DNA from: Candidatus Bathyarchaeota archaeon A05DMB-4 | Lineage (GTDB): Archaea > Thermoproteota > Bathyarchaeia > Bathyarchaeales > SOJC01 | Assembly: GCA_019685575.1 (NCBI GenBank) | Contig: JABFQO010000003.1 | Span: 1 to 64,000, forward strand | Direction: 5' to 3' | DNA: 64,000 bases | Made by a program: the position numbers and the translations under genes | Part shown: positions 52,465 through 61,510 of the stretch, one piece after another | Position numbering within the stretch: the stretch's first letter is position 1 | How the letters are laid out: each line of letters begins with the position of its first letter | The notes under the pieces: generated by a model | The model's database searches: none | The model's input: only the letters and a program-made list of their open reading frames with translations | What the model was told of the DNA's origin: nothing

Positions 52465-53728
52465 GGGATTAAGCACGATTGTTATAAAAGAGATTAAAGA
52501 GCTTGTCCGCGACCCGAAGATTCTGATAGGCATGATAATCGTGCCCTTGATTATGTTTCCGCTGATGGGGTTTGCGGTGCAGACGTCGAGGCAATCTGCC
52601 GAAGAAAGCCTAAAACTCGTTCCCATAGCCGTCGCAGACTTCGACCAGAGCAGTTCCTCCCGAAACTTGACCAACTATATCGGAAGCCAAACAAACCTTC
52701 AAGTAACATGGCTTAACGTTTCAACCGTTGACGACGCGTTGGATTTCATGCGCGATTCCAACGCCACGGTTCTCATAGTGATTCCACGCGACTTTGGGTT
52801 AAACTTGAGCACTTGGGGAAAAGGAGTGGTTGAGGTGTTTAGTGTTTTTTCCGGCAAGTCAATAACAGAGGACGTGGGTTCTCAAGTAGTCAACGCTTAT
52901 TTGGACGCTTACAATAGCCGCTGGGAGCCCTTAGCCTTGAAGCAGTCGTCAATAGTGAAGGGCGAACCCGTCAATGTCGACCCGCAAATTCTCTTCGGAC
53001 TCACGTTTTCGCAAGTGTTCATCATGCCCTTCACCATTCTCATGCTTCTCATTTTCGCCATGCAAATAGCCGCTACTTCGGTTGCTATGGAAAAAGAAGA
53101 GAAAACGCTTGAAACCCTGTTGACCGTGCCCGTTAGCCGTTTCACTATTCTCGCTGGAAAACTAGCAGGCTCGGTGGTGGTTGCCTTGGTCGGCGCGGCT
53201 GCGTATTTGGTGGGGTTTGTTTACTACTTTAGCTCTTTTAGTTTCGTTACAGATACGGGTGGGGTTTCTGTGGATCTTGCGGCGCTGGGTTTGATGCCTT
53301 CGTCTTTGGGCTATGTGTTGATTGGTGCGTCTTTGTTTGTTTCTCTCTTGTCGGCGTTGGCTTTGGCCGTGGTGTTGTCGGCGTTTGCGGATGACGTGCG
53401 TGGCGCTCAGTCGCTGGTGGGTTTTCTCTATGTGCTGTTTATTCTGCCCATGTTCTTCATGATGTTCAGCGACATTAACACTCTGCCGTTGCCTCTGAGA
53501 ATCTTGTTGTTGGCAATTCCTTACACGCATCCGATGCTGGCGGCGAAGGCGTCGATCACTGGGGATTACTTGTTGGCGGGATTGGGCGTGGTTTACGTGA
53601 GCCTCTTCACGGTTGTAGTGTTGTATCTGGCGGCACGTTTATTTGCAACAGAAAAAATTCTTACCATGAAGCTAAAATTTGGCTGGTTCAGACGCGGGAA
53701 AAAACAGGTTGTTGAAGAACTGCAGTAG
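52457..53728 (+). CDS. ABC-2 type transporter permease (NatB-like)
   Basis: 423 residues. One N-terminal helix (LIGMIIVPLIMFPLMGFAVQ), a large extracellular domain, then five to six helices, with EKEEKTLETLLTVPVSRFTI the typical ABC-2 coupling segment. Probably exports sodium, lipids or drugs; the substrate cannot be read from the sequence. Operon with the ATPase; TTG start. Confidence 0.9.
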   Translation: MLKGLSTIVIKEIKELVRDPKILIGMIIVPLIMFPLMGFAVQTSRQSAEESLKLVPIAVADFDQSSSSRNLTNYIGSQTNLQVTWLNVSTVDDALDFMRDSNATVLIVIPRDFGLNLSTWGKGVVEVFSVFSGKSITEDVGSQVVNAYLDAYNSRWEPLALKQSSIVKGEPVNVDPQILFGLTFSQVFIMPFTILMLLIFAMQIAATSVAMEKEEKTLETLLTVPVSRFTILAGKLAGSVVVALVGAAAYLVGFVYYFSSFSFVTDTGGVSVDLAALGLMPSSLGYVLIGASLFVSLLSALALAVVLSAFADDVRGAQSLVGFLYVLFILPMFFMMFSDINTLPLPLRILLLAIPYTHPMLAAKASITGDYLLAGLGVVYVSLFTVVVLYLAARLFATEKILTMKLKFGWFRRGKKQVVEELQ

Positions 53729-53797
53729 TTAGAAGACGACAGTCTTGCGTAAGCTTTTCTACCTTTGACACGTATTTAATGAGGGGATGAATAATAA

Positions 53798-54904
53798 TTG
53801 GGCATCCAAAGAATAGAAGTTTACGAAGTTACGCTACGTTACAAAGAACCTTTCGTCATTTCAGCAGGCACAAGCACCGAAAACCGTAACACCCTCGTGA
53901 AAATAATCACGGACTATGACGTTTTTGGTTGGGGAGAAGCCTCGCCCTCCAAACGAGTCACGAATGAAACCCCCGAAACAATACTCAAAACGCTCGACAA
54001 GATTGGTCCTCGCTTGATCGGCATGTGTCCGCTCCGCATCGCACAAGACGTTGACCTCATGGACGCCATAGTTGCGCATAATCCAAGCGCGAAAGCGGCA
54101 ATCGACCTTGCGTTGCATGATGTTCTCGGCAAAACCGCGCGCAAACCAACATGGCGGCTGTTGGGAGGGTTCCGAGAAAGAGTCTTGACTGACATTACGT
54201 TGAGCATTAAATCGCCCAATGAAATGGCAAAGGATGCTGTGAAGGCGGTTAAGATGGGGTTTAAGGCGTTGAAGGTGAAAGTCGGCGTAAACCCGAAAGA
54301 GGATGTAGAAAGAATCAAACTCATCCGCGAAGCAGTGGAACCTAAGATTGCGGTTCGCATAGACGCTAACCAAGGCTGGACAGTAACCCAAGCCATAGAC
54401 GCTCTCAAAAAACTGGACAAATTTCACATAGAATTCGTTGAACAACCCACAGACGCAAAAAACACTCGAGGCTTAGCAAAAGTTAGAAAAGAATCGCCCG
54501 TCTCCATCATGGCGGACGAAAGCGTGCACTCGCCAGCCGATGCACTGCAACTTATCAAAGCAAACGCGGTGGACATGATTAACATCAAACTCATGAAAAG
54601 CGGAGGCATCCACAACGCCCGAAAAATAGCTCACATAGCCGAAGCAGCAAACATGCCATGCATGATAGGATGCATGGGCGAGTCCACAGTCGGCATAACC
54701 GCAGCCGTCCATTTCGCCGCAGCTACTAAGAACGTGCAGTACGCTGATTTAGACTGTGACATTTTGTTAGCCGACAAACTGGTCTCTAAGGGCGGGGCTG
54801 TAGTGAAAGATTCTGAAAGGATACCGGGCGACGAGGCTGGCTACGGCATAACGGAGTTGGATGAAACGCTTTTGAGGAAGCCCGTGAGAGTTTATGGAAA
54901 ATAG
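53798..54904 (+). CDS. enolase-superfamily dipeptide epimerase
   Basis: 368 residues, TTG start. Catalytic lysines in KALKVKVG and INIKLMKSGG, metal ligands in VRIDANQG, EFVEQP and IMADESVHS; DLDCDILLADKLV near the C-terminus is typical of L-Ala-D/L-Glu epimerases. May recycle cell-wall-like or other dipeptides; muconate-lactonising enzymes share this fold. Confidence 0.85.
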   Translation: MGIQRIEVYEVTLRYKEPFVISAGTSTENRNTLVKIITDYDVFGWGEASPSKRVTNETPETILKTLDKIGPRLIGMCPLRIAQDVDLMDAIVAHNPSAKAAIDLALHDVLGKTARKPTWRLLGGFRERVLTDITLSIKSPNEMAKDAVKAVKMGFKALKVKVGVNPKEDVERIKLIREAVEPKIAVRIDANQGWTVTQAIDALKKLDKFHIEFVEQPTDAKNTRGLAKVRKESPVSIMADESVHSPADALQLIKANAVDMINIKLMKSGGIHNARKIAHIAEAANMPCMIGCMGESTVGITAAVHFAAATKNVQYADLDCDILLADKLVSKGGAVVKDSERIPGDEAGYGITELDETLLRKPVRVYGK

Positions 54905-54907
54905 AGG

Positions 54908-55849
54908 CTAGATTTTTTCTCCTATTACTATTACGAGGGCTTGAGTAAGCGATGCGACGTATGTTTTTTCTTTGACTTGTCGCTGGCGAATTTCATGCTC
55001 TTTCTTCATTAGGCTTACGTATTCTTTGAATTCTTCTTCGGTGCCTCCTCCAGCGAGAAACTCGGCGCGGGCGTCGAGTTTTTCAAAATAAAATTCGGGC
55101 GGCAGAAGAAGTTGTTCTAGTTCAAGGTCGTTTCCTTTTCGGTCGTAAGGCGGAATGAGCCAAAACACTCGGTCAAAGCAGCGAACATCCACCACGCGGA
55201 GGCCACTTTGGAAGAAGAGTGGAGCCAGTTTTGAGCCGATGTCGTCGTCGCCTTTGCCGAGCTTCTTCTTTCCAATTCTTCTCTGTAGTTCCCACCGCCA
55301 AAACTTTGCGCGGTCGTCGACAGAGTAGCCCATTTTCTCGAAAGCAGAGTCAAAGAAAGACACGCTCCCATAGTCCGGTTCGATCGCAACCACCCGTCCA
55401 CCTTTTTTGGTTACGCGTTGCATTTCATGAAGGGCTTTCAACGGTTCTTCCAAATGCATAAGCACACACTGGCAGATTGTAAGGTCGACACTTTCACTTT
55501 CGACGGGCAACTCGTAAGCGTTACCAACGCGAAAATCAAAGGCATGATTAGGAAAGATTTTTTGCGCAACTTTCTTCGCGGATTCGACAAGCTTTGGGTC
55601 CAAGTCTACGCCGATTGATTTGCCCTTCGGATGGTGCTCTGCGAGTTTTCGCGCCAAGAACCCCAATCCGCATCCTACGTCTAATACTGTGGAATCATAC
55701 CTCAGGTTGAACAGCGGAACGAGAACGTTTCGCCAATAGTCATCGTTCCACATGAATTCGCGTTGTTTTTCAAGGAAAAGCTCCTTTATCTCTTCGTCGC
55801 TCCAAAAACCCTCGGCGAAGCCTTTCTTAATTTCAGATTCGCTACTCAA
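54908..55849 (-). CDS. SAM-dependent class I methyltransferase
   Basis: 313 residues. Motif I is VLDVGCGLGFLARKLAEHHP, motif II IGVDLDPKL, motif post-I DLTICQCVLMHLEEPLKALH. The C-terminal half (from 165) is extra and helical. Target unknown; small molecule methylation is likely. Converges with the epimerase gene. Confidence 0.82.
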   Translation of the reverse strand: MSSESEIKKGFAEGFWSDEEIKELFLEKQREFMWNDDYWRNVLVPLFNLRYDSTVLDVGCGLGFLARKLAEHHPKGKSIGVDLDPKLVESAKKVAQKIFPNHAFDFRVGNAYELPVESESVDLTICQCVLMHLEEPLKALHEMQRVTKKGGRVVAIEPDYGSVSFFDSAFEKMGYSVDDRAKFWRWELQRRIGKKKLGKGDDDIGSKLAPLFFQSGLRVVDVRCFDRVFWLIPPYDRKGNDLELEQLLLPPEFYFEKLDARAEFLAGGGTEEEFKEYVSLMKKEHEIRQRQVKEKTYVASLTQALVIVIGEKI

Positions 55850-55927
55850 CCCGAATCACCTTTAACATTGTGTCGTGTGAAGGTTTTTACGAAAAAGAGG
55901 TATTTCACTGTTGTTGAGGCGGTAACA

Positions 55928-56143
55928 CTATACTCTTAAAAGTTTTGAGGGAACATTGTCCAAGCACAGGCTGGCGTCTTTGCCGGCGACTTTCTGCACC
56001 ACCCAATGAAGAACTTCATGACTGATTATGTCTTCAATTAAGCCGTCATGATCGCCGAAAATATATATCGTCCCGTCTCCAGTGTCATAAACCCCATACA
56101 AGGGCGGAAAACAGAACTTAATCTGCAAAGTTCGAAGCGTCAT
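55928..56143 (-). CDS. mini-zincin-like small protein (HEVLH)
   Basis: 71 residues. The middle contains ISHEVLHWVVQK (HExxH with His42, Glu43, His46), the zinc motif of zincin peptidases, preceded by a short beta segment. There is no obvious third ligand and the protein is shorter than known minigluzincins (about 100 residues). It could be a true small peptidase or a fragment of one. Confidence 0.55.
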   Translation of the reverse strand: MTLRTLQIKFCFPPLYGVYDTGDGTIYIFGDHDGLIEDIISHEVLHWVVQKVAGKDASLCLDNVPSKLLRV

Positions 56144-56243
56144 GTAAGACCCTTTTCTTCCTCAAAACAAAACTTGAACAAAACCAAATATATCCATAAT
56201 TTTAGATTGCAAAATATTCCAGCAGCCGATACATCTCTGAGAA

Positions 56244-57533
56244 CTACTCTTCTCGAGTTTCAGGCTCCTTAATTTTAAAGAAAACTACAACTAAACTTAG
56301 AATCATAAAAACAGTCAAGACGATGAAAGGAAAACGCGGATCTACCGCATCATACTCAAAACCACCAAGCGCTTGCCCAAAAGCGCCCGAAAGACTAGCA
56401 ACGAACGCTAACGCCGCCGTAACACGTCCCCGTTTTTCTCGAGGAATATAATCTGCCTCCAGCGCGGAGACCGCGTTAACTTGCGCAACGTTGGCCAACA
56501 GTATGGCTGAATAAATCGTGACGAGGATAAGTAGACGCAAGTCGTATGGCATGTTTAGCGGAGCCACGGCGTAGACGAAACTGAAAACCACGAGAGAACC
56601 CAAAGAGAGTAGAAGAATTTTTCTCCGTCCGAACTTATCAACCATCAACCCCGTCGGAACCAGCAACACCAAATAGAGAACGTAGGAAACCACATACATT
56701 ACACCCCACCCAGCATCGCCCAACCCCATAAAAAACTTAGCGTAAATCGAGAAAAGCGGACTAGCCCCCAAAAAAGCAAAGTTGTAAAGTATATAAAACA
56801 GGGCAATGTTACGCATGTTTTTAAAAATAAACCTCACAGCGTCCGCGTACTCCTTCTTGAAATCACTTTGAAACTTACCCTGCCTTTTATCCTTCCTCTC
56901 CGGAAGGGTTTCTTTTAGCCAAAGCCGAACAACCCCTGCCGCGACGCCTAGGGCGAAGGCAGCGAAATACGCAATTTGCATGCCCCGCACGGTGCCATTA
57001 GTGATAACCAGCCAAGCCGCGATGATGGGGGCTGGGATGCTGATTATTCCAGGCAGGAATTCTGTGAGGGCAAAGCCGAAGCCTCTCTTTTCCGCTGGCA
57101 CACTGTCAGCTCTTAACGCAATGAGTGCTGGTTGATACAAGAGAAAAACATTCTGTAACGTAGCACCAATGAGTATCCACTGCCAACCTGGCAACAGCCA
57201 CTCCAAATCTGGTGCAAAGGCGTAGATGAGATACGTGGCTGTAATGGCGAATGTCATGGTTGTTAAGATTTTTTTTCTTCCATATCGGTCGGCGATGTAT
57301 CCGCCTAGGATTCGCACGATGGAGAGGGTTGCGGTGGAGATGGAGTTAATTGCGCCCAAGATTATGGTGGAGGCGCCGAGGGCTACGATGTAGAGTTGAC
57401 CATAGCTTTCGGTGAGCCTTATGGCGGGAAACCAAAACATCCAGCTAACCGTCAGAATCAGAAGGTTGCCTTTGAGAAAAGAGAAATTAGCGGCGAATTT
57501 GTGGAGTCGTCCTTGTCTACTGATGCGCCTCAT
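56244..57533 (-). CDS. MFS transporter
   Basis: 429 residues with about 12 membrane helices. The loop 2-3 motif GGYIADRYGRKKIL and the matching second-half loop TGLMVDKFGRRKIL are classic major facilitator signatures. Substrate unknown; a drug or metabolite exporter is likely. It is divergent from the winged-helix gene. Confidence 0.92.
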   Translation of the reverse strand: MRRISRQGRLHKFAANFSFLKGNLLILTVSWMFWFPAIRLTESYGQLYIVALGASTIILGAINSISTATLSIVRILGGYIADRYGRKKILTTMTFAITATYLIYAFAPDLEWLLPGWQWILIGATLQNVFLLYQPALIALRADSVPAEKRGFGFALTEFLPGIISIPAPIIAAWLVITNGTVRGMQIAYFAAFALGVAAGVVRLWLKETLPERKDKRQGKFQSDFKKEYADAVRFIFKNMRNIALFYILYNFAFLGASPLFSIYAKFFMGLGDAGWGVMYVVSYVLYLVLLVPTGLMVDKFGRRKILLLSLGSLVVFSFVYAVAPLNMPYDLRLLILVTIYSAILLANVAQVNAVSALEADYIPREKRGRVTAALAFVASLSGAFGQALGGFEYDAVDPRFPFIVLTVFMILSLVVVFFKIKEPETREE

Positions 57534-57682
57534 GTGCTGAATCCTCGAAGCCGAAGATTACGCTTATACTTTTCTCAACAAAATAAACTTTAACGATTTC
57601 AACGCTCGCTTTTGCGTAGTCAACCATTTAAACAATTAAAAATAATTATTTACTCACGTAACGTTCGAGAAGCCGAAAAGCC

Positions 57683-58123
57683 TTGAGCGAAAAAGAAACC
57701 TCTGATTCCAGCGCAGAAGAACTCAGCAAAAAACTCGACCAGATAATCCAGAGGCTCGATTTTCTCGAAAAACTAATCCTCGAAAAACCCGAATACGAGG
57801 GATTAGCGACTACTTTGCGGTTGACAAAAGCCGGTTTAGGCTTGTACGGTGAACCGTTAAAAATTGCTTCTCGCTTGAAAGCCGCTGAAAACTATATGCG
57901 GCAGAAACCAATCGCTCAAGATGATATTTCCCGATGTATTGTTCAAGCATTGGCGATGAAGGGCGCGCTTAACATTTCTGCCATCACTCGGCAAGTTGCC
58001 ACGATGAGGGGGAAGGCTAGTAGGCGAATCGTGCGGGAGAGAGTTAAGAGGCTGGTGGAGCAAGGTGTTTTGGCTAAGGTGGACGGTCAAGTTCCGAAGT
58101 ATGAATTGGTCGAAAAGGGTTGA
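57683..58123 (+). CDS. winged-helix-like regulator of the MFS genes
   Basis: 146 residues, TTG start. An N-terminal coiled coil (ELSKKLDQIIQRLDFLEKLI) precedes a winged helix-turn-helix (ALAMKGALNISAITRQVATM, then RIVRERVKRLVEQGVLAKVD). Placed between two MFS exporter genes, it probably controls one or both. The palindrome of the next entry overlaps its stop codon. Confidence 0.7.
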   Translation: MSEKETSDSSAEELSKKLDQIIQRLDFLEKLILEKPEYEGLATTLRLTKAGLGLYGEPLKIASRLKAAENYMRQKPIAQDDISRCIVQALAMKGALNISAITRQVATMRGKASRRIVRERVKRLVEQGVLAKVDGQVPKYELVEKG

Positions 58124-58181
58124 CCACTTTGACTGGTCATTTTTGCGCATAATGTCTAACTTGTGTGACCACCTTTTTATT
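58121..58181 (+). promoter_or_regulatory. TGACCA operator-like sites and TATA box before the second MFS gene
   Basis: TGACCA (58121-58126) and its inverted copy TGGTCA (58134-58139) form a palindrome with a 7-base spacer. A third TGACCA (58166-58171) touches the TATA-like CTTTTTATTT (58172-58181). Three half-sites in 50 bases suggest a binding site for the upstream regulator. Confidence 0.5.
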
Positions 58182-58223
58182 TCTCTGTGCATGTAGGCTA
58201 AAGGCAAAGCATGGTGAAAAAGT

Positions 58224-59480
58224 ATGGAAACCCCAGCAAACGAAACAACTTTCAAGGATTATCTTGCCTTCTTCGCTGGACAACAGGCTTCGTTGTTGGG
58301 TTCTTCGGTGGCACAGTTTGTTATTATTTGGTGGATAACCATAACAACTGAAAGCACAATGTACCTTTCCGTCGCTGCTTTCCTAGGCTTGACGCCTATG
58401 ATAATTTTGTCTCCCGTCACCGGCGTGTTCGCGGATAGGTGGAACCGTAAATTGTTGATTGGTGTCGTAGATTTTCTTCAAGCTTTGACCGCGTTAGGAG
58501 TAATCTTTCTGTTCTGGGCGGGCATGGTTTCAGTTTTTCACATTTTTGTTGTACTTGCATTGAGAGGCGTTTTTCAAGCCTTTCATATGCCGACGGTGTC
58601 AGCTATCACGCCTTTGATGGTTCCTCAAGATAAACTAAGCCGCATTAATGGTCTCAGTTACCTTCTTAACGGAGTCATGACTATAATCGGGCCAGTTCTT
58701 GCTGCGCTGTTGTTGGCGTTTTGGCAGATTTATCAGGTGTTATGGATTGATGTGGCTACTTTTTTGATTGCGTTAGTGCCGTTGTTGCTGATTAGGATTC
58801 CGCCTGTAAAAATTGGACGAGAGAAATCTTCTTTTAGAAAAGAGTTTACTGAAGGTTTTGGCTTTATCAAAAATGGTAAAGGTTTTATGACTTTGTTGAT
58901 GCTGGCGACCGTGTTGAATTTTTTGTTGACGCCATTGTTTACCTTGTTTTCCTATTTTGTGATGATTGACCATGCTGGCACGGCTCAAGAGTTTGCGTTC
59001 GTCTCGGCATTTGTTAACGGAGGCATTCTTGCTGGCGGATTGTTAATGTCGGTGTCTAAGGGCTTCAAGGACAAGATGGTTGCCACTGCGCTTTCTATAT
59101 ACGTCATATTCGTAGGCTACGCGCTGATCGCTCTCACGCCGATGGGCATGTTTTGGTTTATGGCGTTGGGCGGTTTGATTATGGCGGTTTGTCTTCCAAT
59201 AGCAAACGTTTCAACTCAGACAATAGTTCAAACTGTCGTGCCCTTGGAAATGCAAGGCAGAGTAAACGCAGTAACCATAGGGTTGGCGTCAGCGGCACAA
59301 CCGTTGGGAATGATTCTTGCTGGAATAATAGCGGGCACTATTGGAACGGCGAACTTGTTCTTGGCGTGTGCCCTGTTAGGGATTATTGCGATGACTGGGG
59401 CGTGGTTCTTAACAGACGTTAAATACGTGGATAAAATGAAAAACCCAAACGCTACGGTCAATAATCCGCAAGCAGAATGA
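58224..59480 (+). CDS. MFS exporter (macrolide-efflux-like)
   Basis: 418 residues, about 12 helices. The loop 2-3 motif GVFADRWNRKLLIGVVD and the AAFLGLTPMIILSPVTG helix fit the MefA/DHA3 branch of exporters. Follows the regulator gene on the same strand, so drug or metabolite export under its control is likely. Confidence 0.9.
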   Translation: METPANETTFKDYLAFFAGQQASLLGSSVAQFVIIWWITITTESTMYLSVAAFLGLTPMIILSPVTGVFADRWNRKLLIGVVDFLQALTALGVIFLFWAGMVSVFHIFVVLALRGVFQAFHMPTVSAITPLMVPQDKLSRINGLSYLLNGVMTIIGPVLAALLLAFWQIYQVLWIDVATFLIALVPLLLIRIPPVKIGREKSSFRKEFTEGFGFIKNGKGFMTLLMLATVLNFLLTPLFTLFSYFVMIDHAGTAQEFAFVSAFVNGGILAGGLLMSVSKGFKDKMVATALSIYVIFVGYALIALTPMGMFWFMALGGLIMAVCLPIANVSTQTIVQTVVPLEMQGRVNAVTIGLASAAQPLGMILAGIIAGTIGTANLFLACALLGIIAMTGAWFLTDVKYVDKMKNPNATVNNPQAE

Positions 59481-59529
59481 AGTTTTGTTGCTTGTTTGTT
59501 TTAGAAAAAGAAAAGGGAACGGGTATGAC

Positions 59530-59970
59530 TTAAACTAGCAGAGTAATGTCTGCGTCTGAAGCAACATCGAGAAAAGCCGAAGCACCTGCGATTTCGTCTA
59601 CTTCTGGAATTAGGTTTTCTCTTTTAACGCCGAACATTTCCATAGTAGGGCTGCACGCGTAAATCTTCAACAGCCCCGATGCTTTCATCCTTTTCAGCAT
59701 GTCATAGGGCGTGGGGTACTTCATCTCTTTTAGTTTCTTCCGCATGGGCTCTTCCATCTGCTTATAATCCGCTGGGAGACCGGCTTTTTCTAAACCGCCT
59801 TTCACCAAAGCGTTGAGCCCCCAGAACGTGAAGTACAAGTGCACCTCGATGTCCTGCGACACAGCGGTAGAACCAAGAATAAAAGCACAATAAAGCTTGT
59901 CCAAAGTGCCACTGTGAACAATCATTGCCAACTTTCTTTTTTTAGACATAACATTTCGCTCCAGTTTCAA
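59530..59970 (-). CDS. DsrE-family sulfur-relay/peroxiredoxin-like protein (DsrE2-like)
   Basis: 146 residues; ATG 59949 (MSKKRKLAMIVHSG) is an alternative to the first start at 59970. DsrE fold with a central Cys in KIYACSPTMEMFG, the site that can carry a persulfide. Long insert (MEEPMRKKLKEMKYPTPY) matches the DsrE2 group. Handles sulfane sulfur. It carries the same operator as the ABC gene at 23.9 kb and precedes FTR and glutaredoxin genes. Confidence 0.85.
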   Translation of the reverse strand: MKLERNVMSKKRKLAMIVHSGTLDKLYCAFILGSTAVSQDIEVHLYFTFWGLNALVKGGLEKAGLPADYKQMEEPMRKKLKEMKYPTPYDMLKRMKASGLLKIYACSPTMEMFGVKRENLIPEVDEIAGASAFLDVASDADITLLV

Positions 59971-59979
59971 ACATAATCA

Positions 59980-60006
59980 TATGACATACGTCATGCTTAA
60001 ATATTT
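59980..60006 (-). promoter_or_regulatory. TATA box with the shared palindromic operator
   Basis: Read on the minus strand, the TATA element AATATTTAAG is followed one base later by ATGACGTATGTCAT (59981-59994 on the plus strand as ATGACATACGTCAT). The 14-mer, its orientation and its position after the TATA box are the same as at 23850-23863. Confidence 0.6.
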
Positions 60007-60046
60007 TTCCAAAAAACAGAAAAACAACAAAAAAGAGCGAGAAAAA

Positions 60047-60592
60047 CTACCCCCGCACAAATGCGCCTATGGTAATTTCGGCGAACAGTTCCCGTTTTGC
60101 TTTACAGATCGGGCAAATGTACGGCGGGTCTTCGCGAAACACCGTGTATCCGCATTGTTTGCAGTACCAAAATTTCTTTTTCACCTGAGCAGTTTCCTCT
60201 GCAACCCCAACAGTTGCACGTGCGGGTTTTTCGATAACTTCCGGCGCCATTGCATAAGCCCTCGCTTGCTTCTCTACGGGTCTACGTTCAGGGATTGAGT
60301 GAATCGGCAGTTTCTTTTCAACCACATCCTTGCGTACGAACAACCCACAATAACAGAAGCCAAACTCTGCCACATCAGGATCTCGATAGTCACAGGGACA
60401 GATTATGTCGCGGTCAAACTCAAACTTTCCCGACGCAACTCTACACGGACAAGAAGGATATCCATAACGCTCTTCGTTCTTCTTAAGCCCCTCCAGAAGA
60501 TCATTCAAAAACTCTGGATCAGGATGCAAATAGTAACCATAAGTTTTTGCATCCGCTTCCGCCCTCTGACGTACCTTTTCTAACGTCGTCAA
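60047..60592 (-). CDS. ferredoxin:thioredoxin reductase catalytic subunit fused to rubredoxin
   Basis: 181 residues. N-terminal FTR-beta domain with its 4Fe-4S and disulfide cysteines (CPCRV, ICPCDYRD, FCYCGLFV); C-terminal rubredoxin-like ribbon (YCKQCGYTV and ICPICKAKRELF). Transfers electrons from ferredoxin to a disulfide in thioredoxin- or glutaredoxin-like partners. It overlaps the glutaredoxin gene by 4 bases. Confidence 0.92.
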   Translation of the reverse strand: MTTLEKVRQRAEADAKTYGYYLHPDPEFLNDLLEGLKKNEERYGYPSCPCRVASGKFEFDRDIICPCDYRDPDVAEFGFCYCGLFVRKDVVEKKLPIHSIPERRPVEKQARAYAMAPEVIEKPARATVGVAEETAQVKKKFWYCKQCGYTVFREDPPYICPICKAKRELFAEITIGAFVRG

Positions 60593-60873
60593 ATTCCAAG
60601 TGCCTCCTTTATCTCGTCGGGACTGTACCCAGTAATTATTTTCTTGTCGTCCACAATTATCGTCGGGTAGCTCAGGCTTCCTCCCCGACGGCGGATGTCA
60701 TCTCGGATTTTTTGGCGGTCTTCTTCACTGCATAAATCTACATCAATGTACTCGTATTCAACTTCATTATCAACAAGAAACTTCTTAGTCTTCTTGCACC
60801 AAGCACACGTGCTTATAGCGTACATGAGAACCTTATGCTTCTTGTTTTTGCCCGGAACCTTAACTTTGTCCAT
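60589..60873 (-). CDS. glutaredoxin-family protein (CAWC)
   Basis: 94 residues from ATG 60873 (the frame opens at 60942). Glutaredoxin fold: active site STCAWCKKTKKFL, cis-Pro in SLSYPTIIVDDKK, C-terminal ITGYSPDEIKEAL. Probably the direct substrate of the FTR encoded next to it. Confidence 0.9.
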   Translation of the reverse strand: MDKVKVPGKNKKHKVLMYAISTCAWCKKTKKFLVDNEVEYEYIDVDLCSEEDRQKIRDDIRRRGGSLSYPTIIVDDKKIITGYSPDEIKEALGI

Positions 60874-61062
60874 TGATCGTTTTCTCCGTCTTTCCTTTAA
60901 GGAGTGACATTCAATATAAGCATTTACAAAATTCGACTCCAAAGTTGCCTACCGGGCGATTTTGCTAAAATTCTGAATCCGAACTTCAAACGTTTGAGAT
61001 TCATACCGTTATTTCACACAGTTTTTAGGCGAACGGTTGCATCAAACATTACATGATGGCCT

Positions 61063-61446
61063 TTGTCGTTCGAAAATTGGCTTTACAAGAAAGCTGACCA
61101 GAATGCTCACAATGAAATTTTGGCGTTCTTAATGATGACTATAGGCATGAACCTTCTCATAGGTGGTCTGGTGATAACAACGATCGCAATCGGTGAGCCA
61201 GTTTTGTTTCCTTTCATAACACAGCAACCTATGACCTCTTCTGAGGTTTTGGGCTTGGTCTTAACAACCGCGGGCTTCGCTGTGGTTTCGGTCGGGTTTC
61301 TTTTGGTGATTCATTACGACAAAGAAGCATCTTGGTACATGCACGAAACCGAAAAATCCACCATCCGCAAAAAGAAAACCGTAAACAGAACAGCAAACAA
61401 GGCACTCGAAGAATGGCTTGGAAAAACAAAAAAAGATGCCGATTAG
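61063..61446 (+). CDS. hypothetical membrane protein
   Basis: 127 residues, TTG start. Two membrane helices (MNLLIGGLVITTIAIG, then LGLVLTTAGFAVVSVGFLLV) and a basic C-terminal tail. No family recognised. Confidence 0.6.
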   Translation: MSFENWLYKKADQNAHNEILAFLMMTIGMNLLIGGLVITTIAIGEPVLFPFITQQPMTSSEVLGLVLTTAGFAVVSVGFLLVIHYDKEASWYMHETEKSTIRKKKTVNRTANKALEEWLGKTKKDAD

Positions 61447-61510
61447 AGGGCTACTGTAGTCACATTAGGGGGAATTTACTCGAAAGGATTTTTCGCCCGG
61501 CTTTCTGCTG

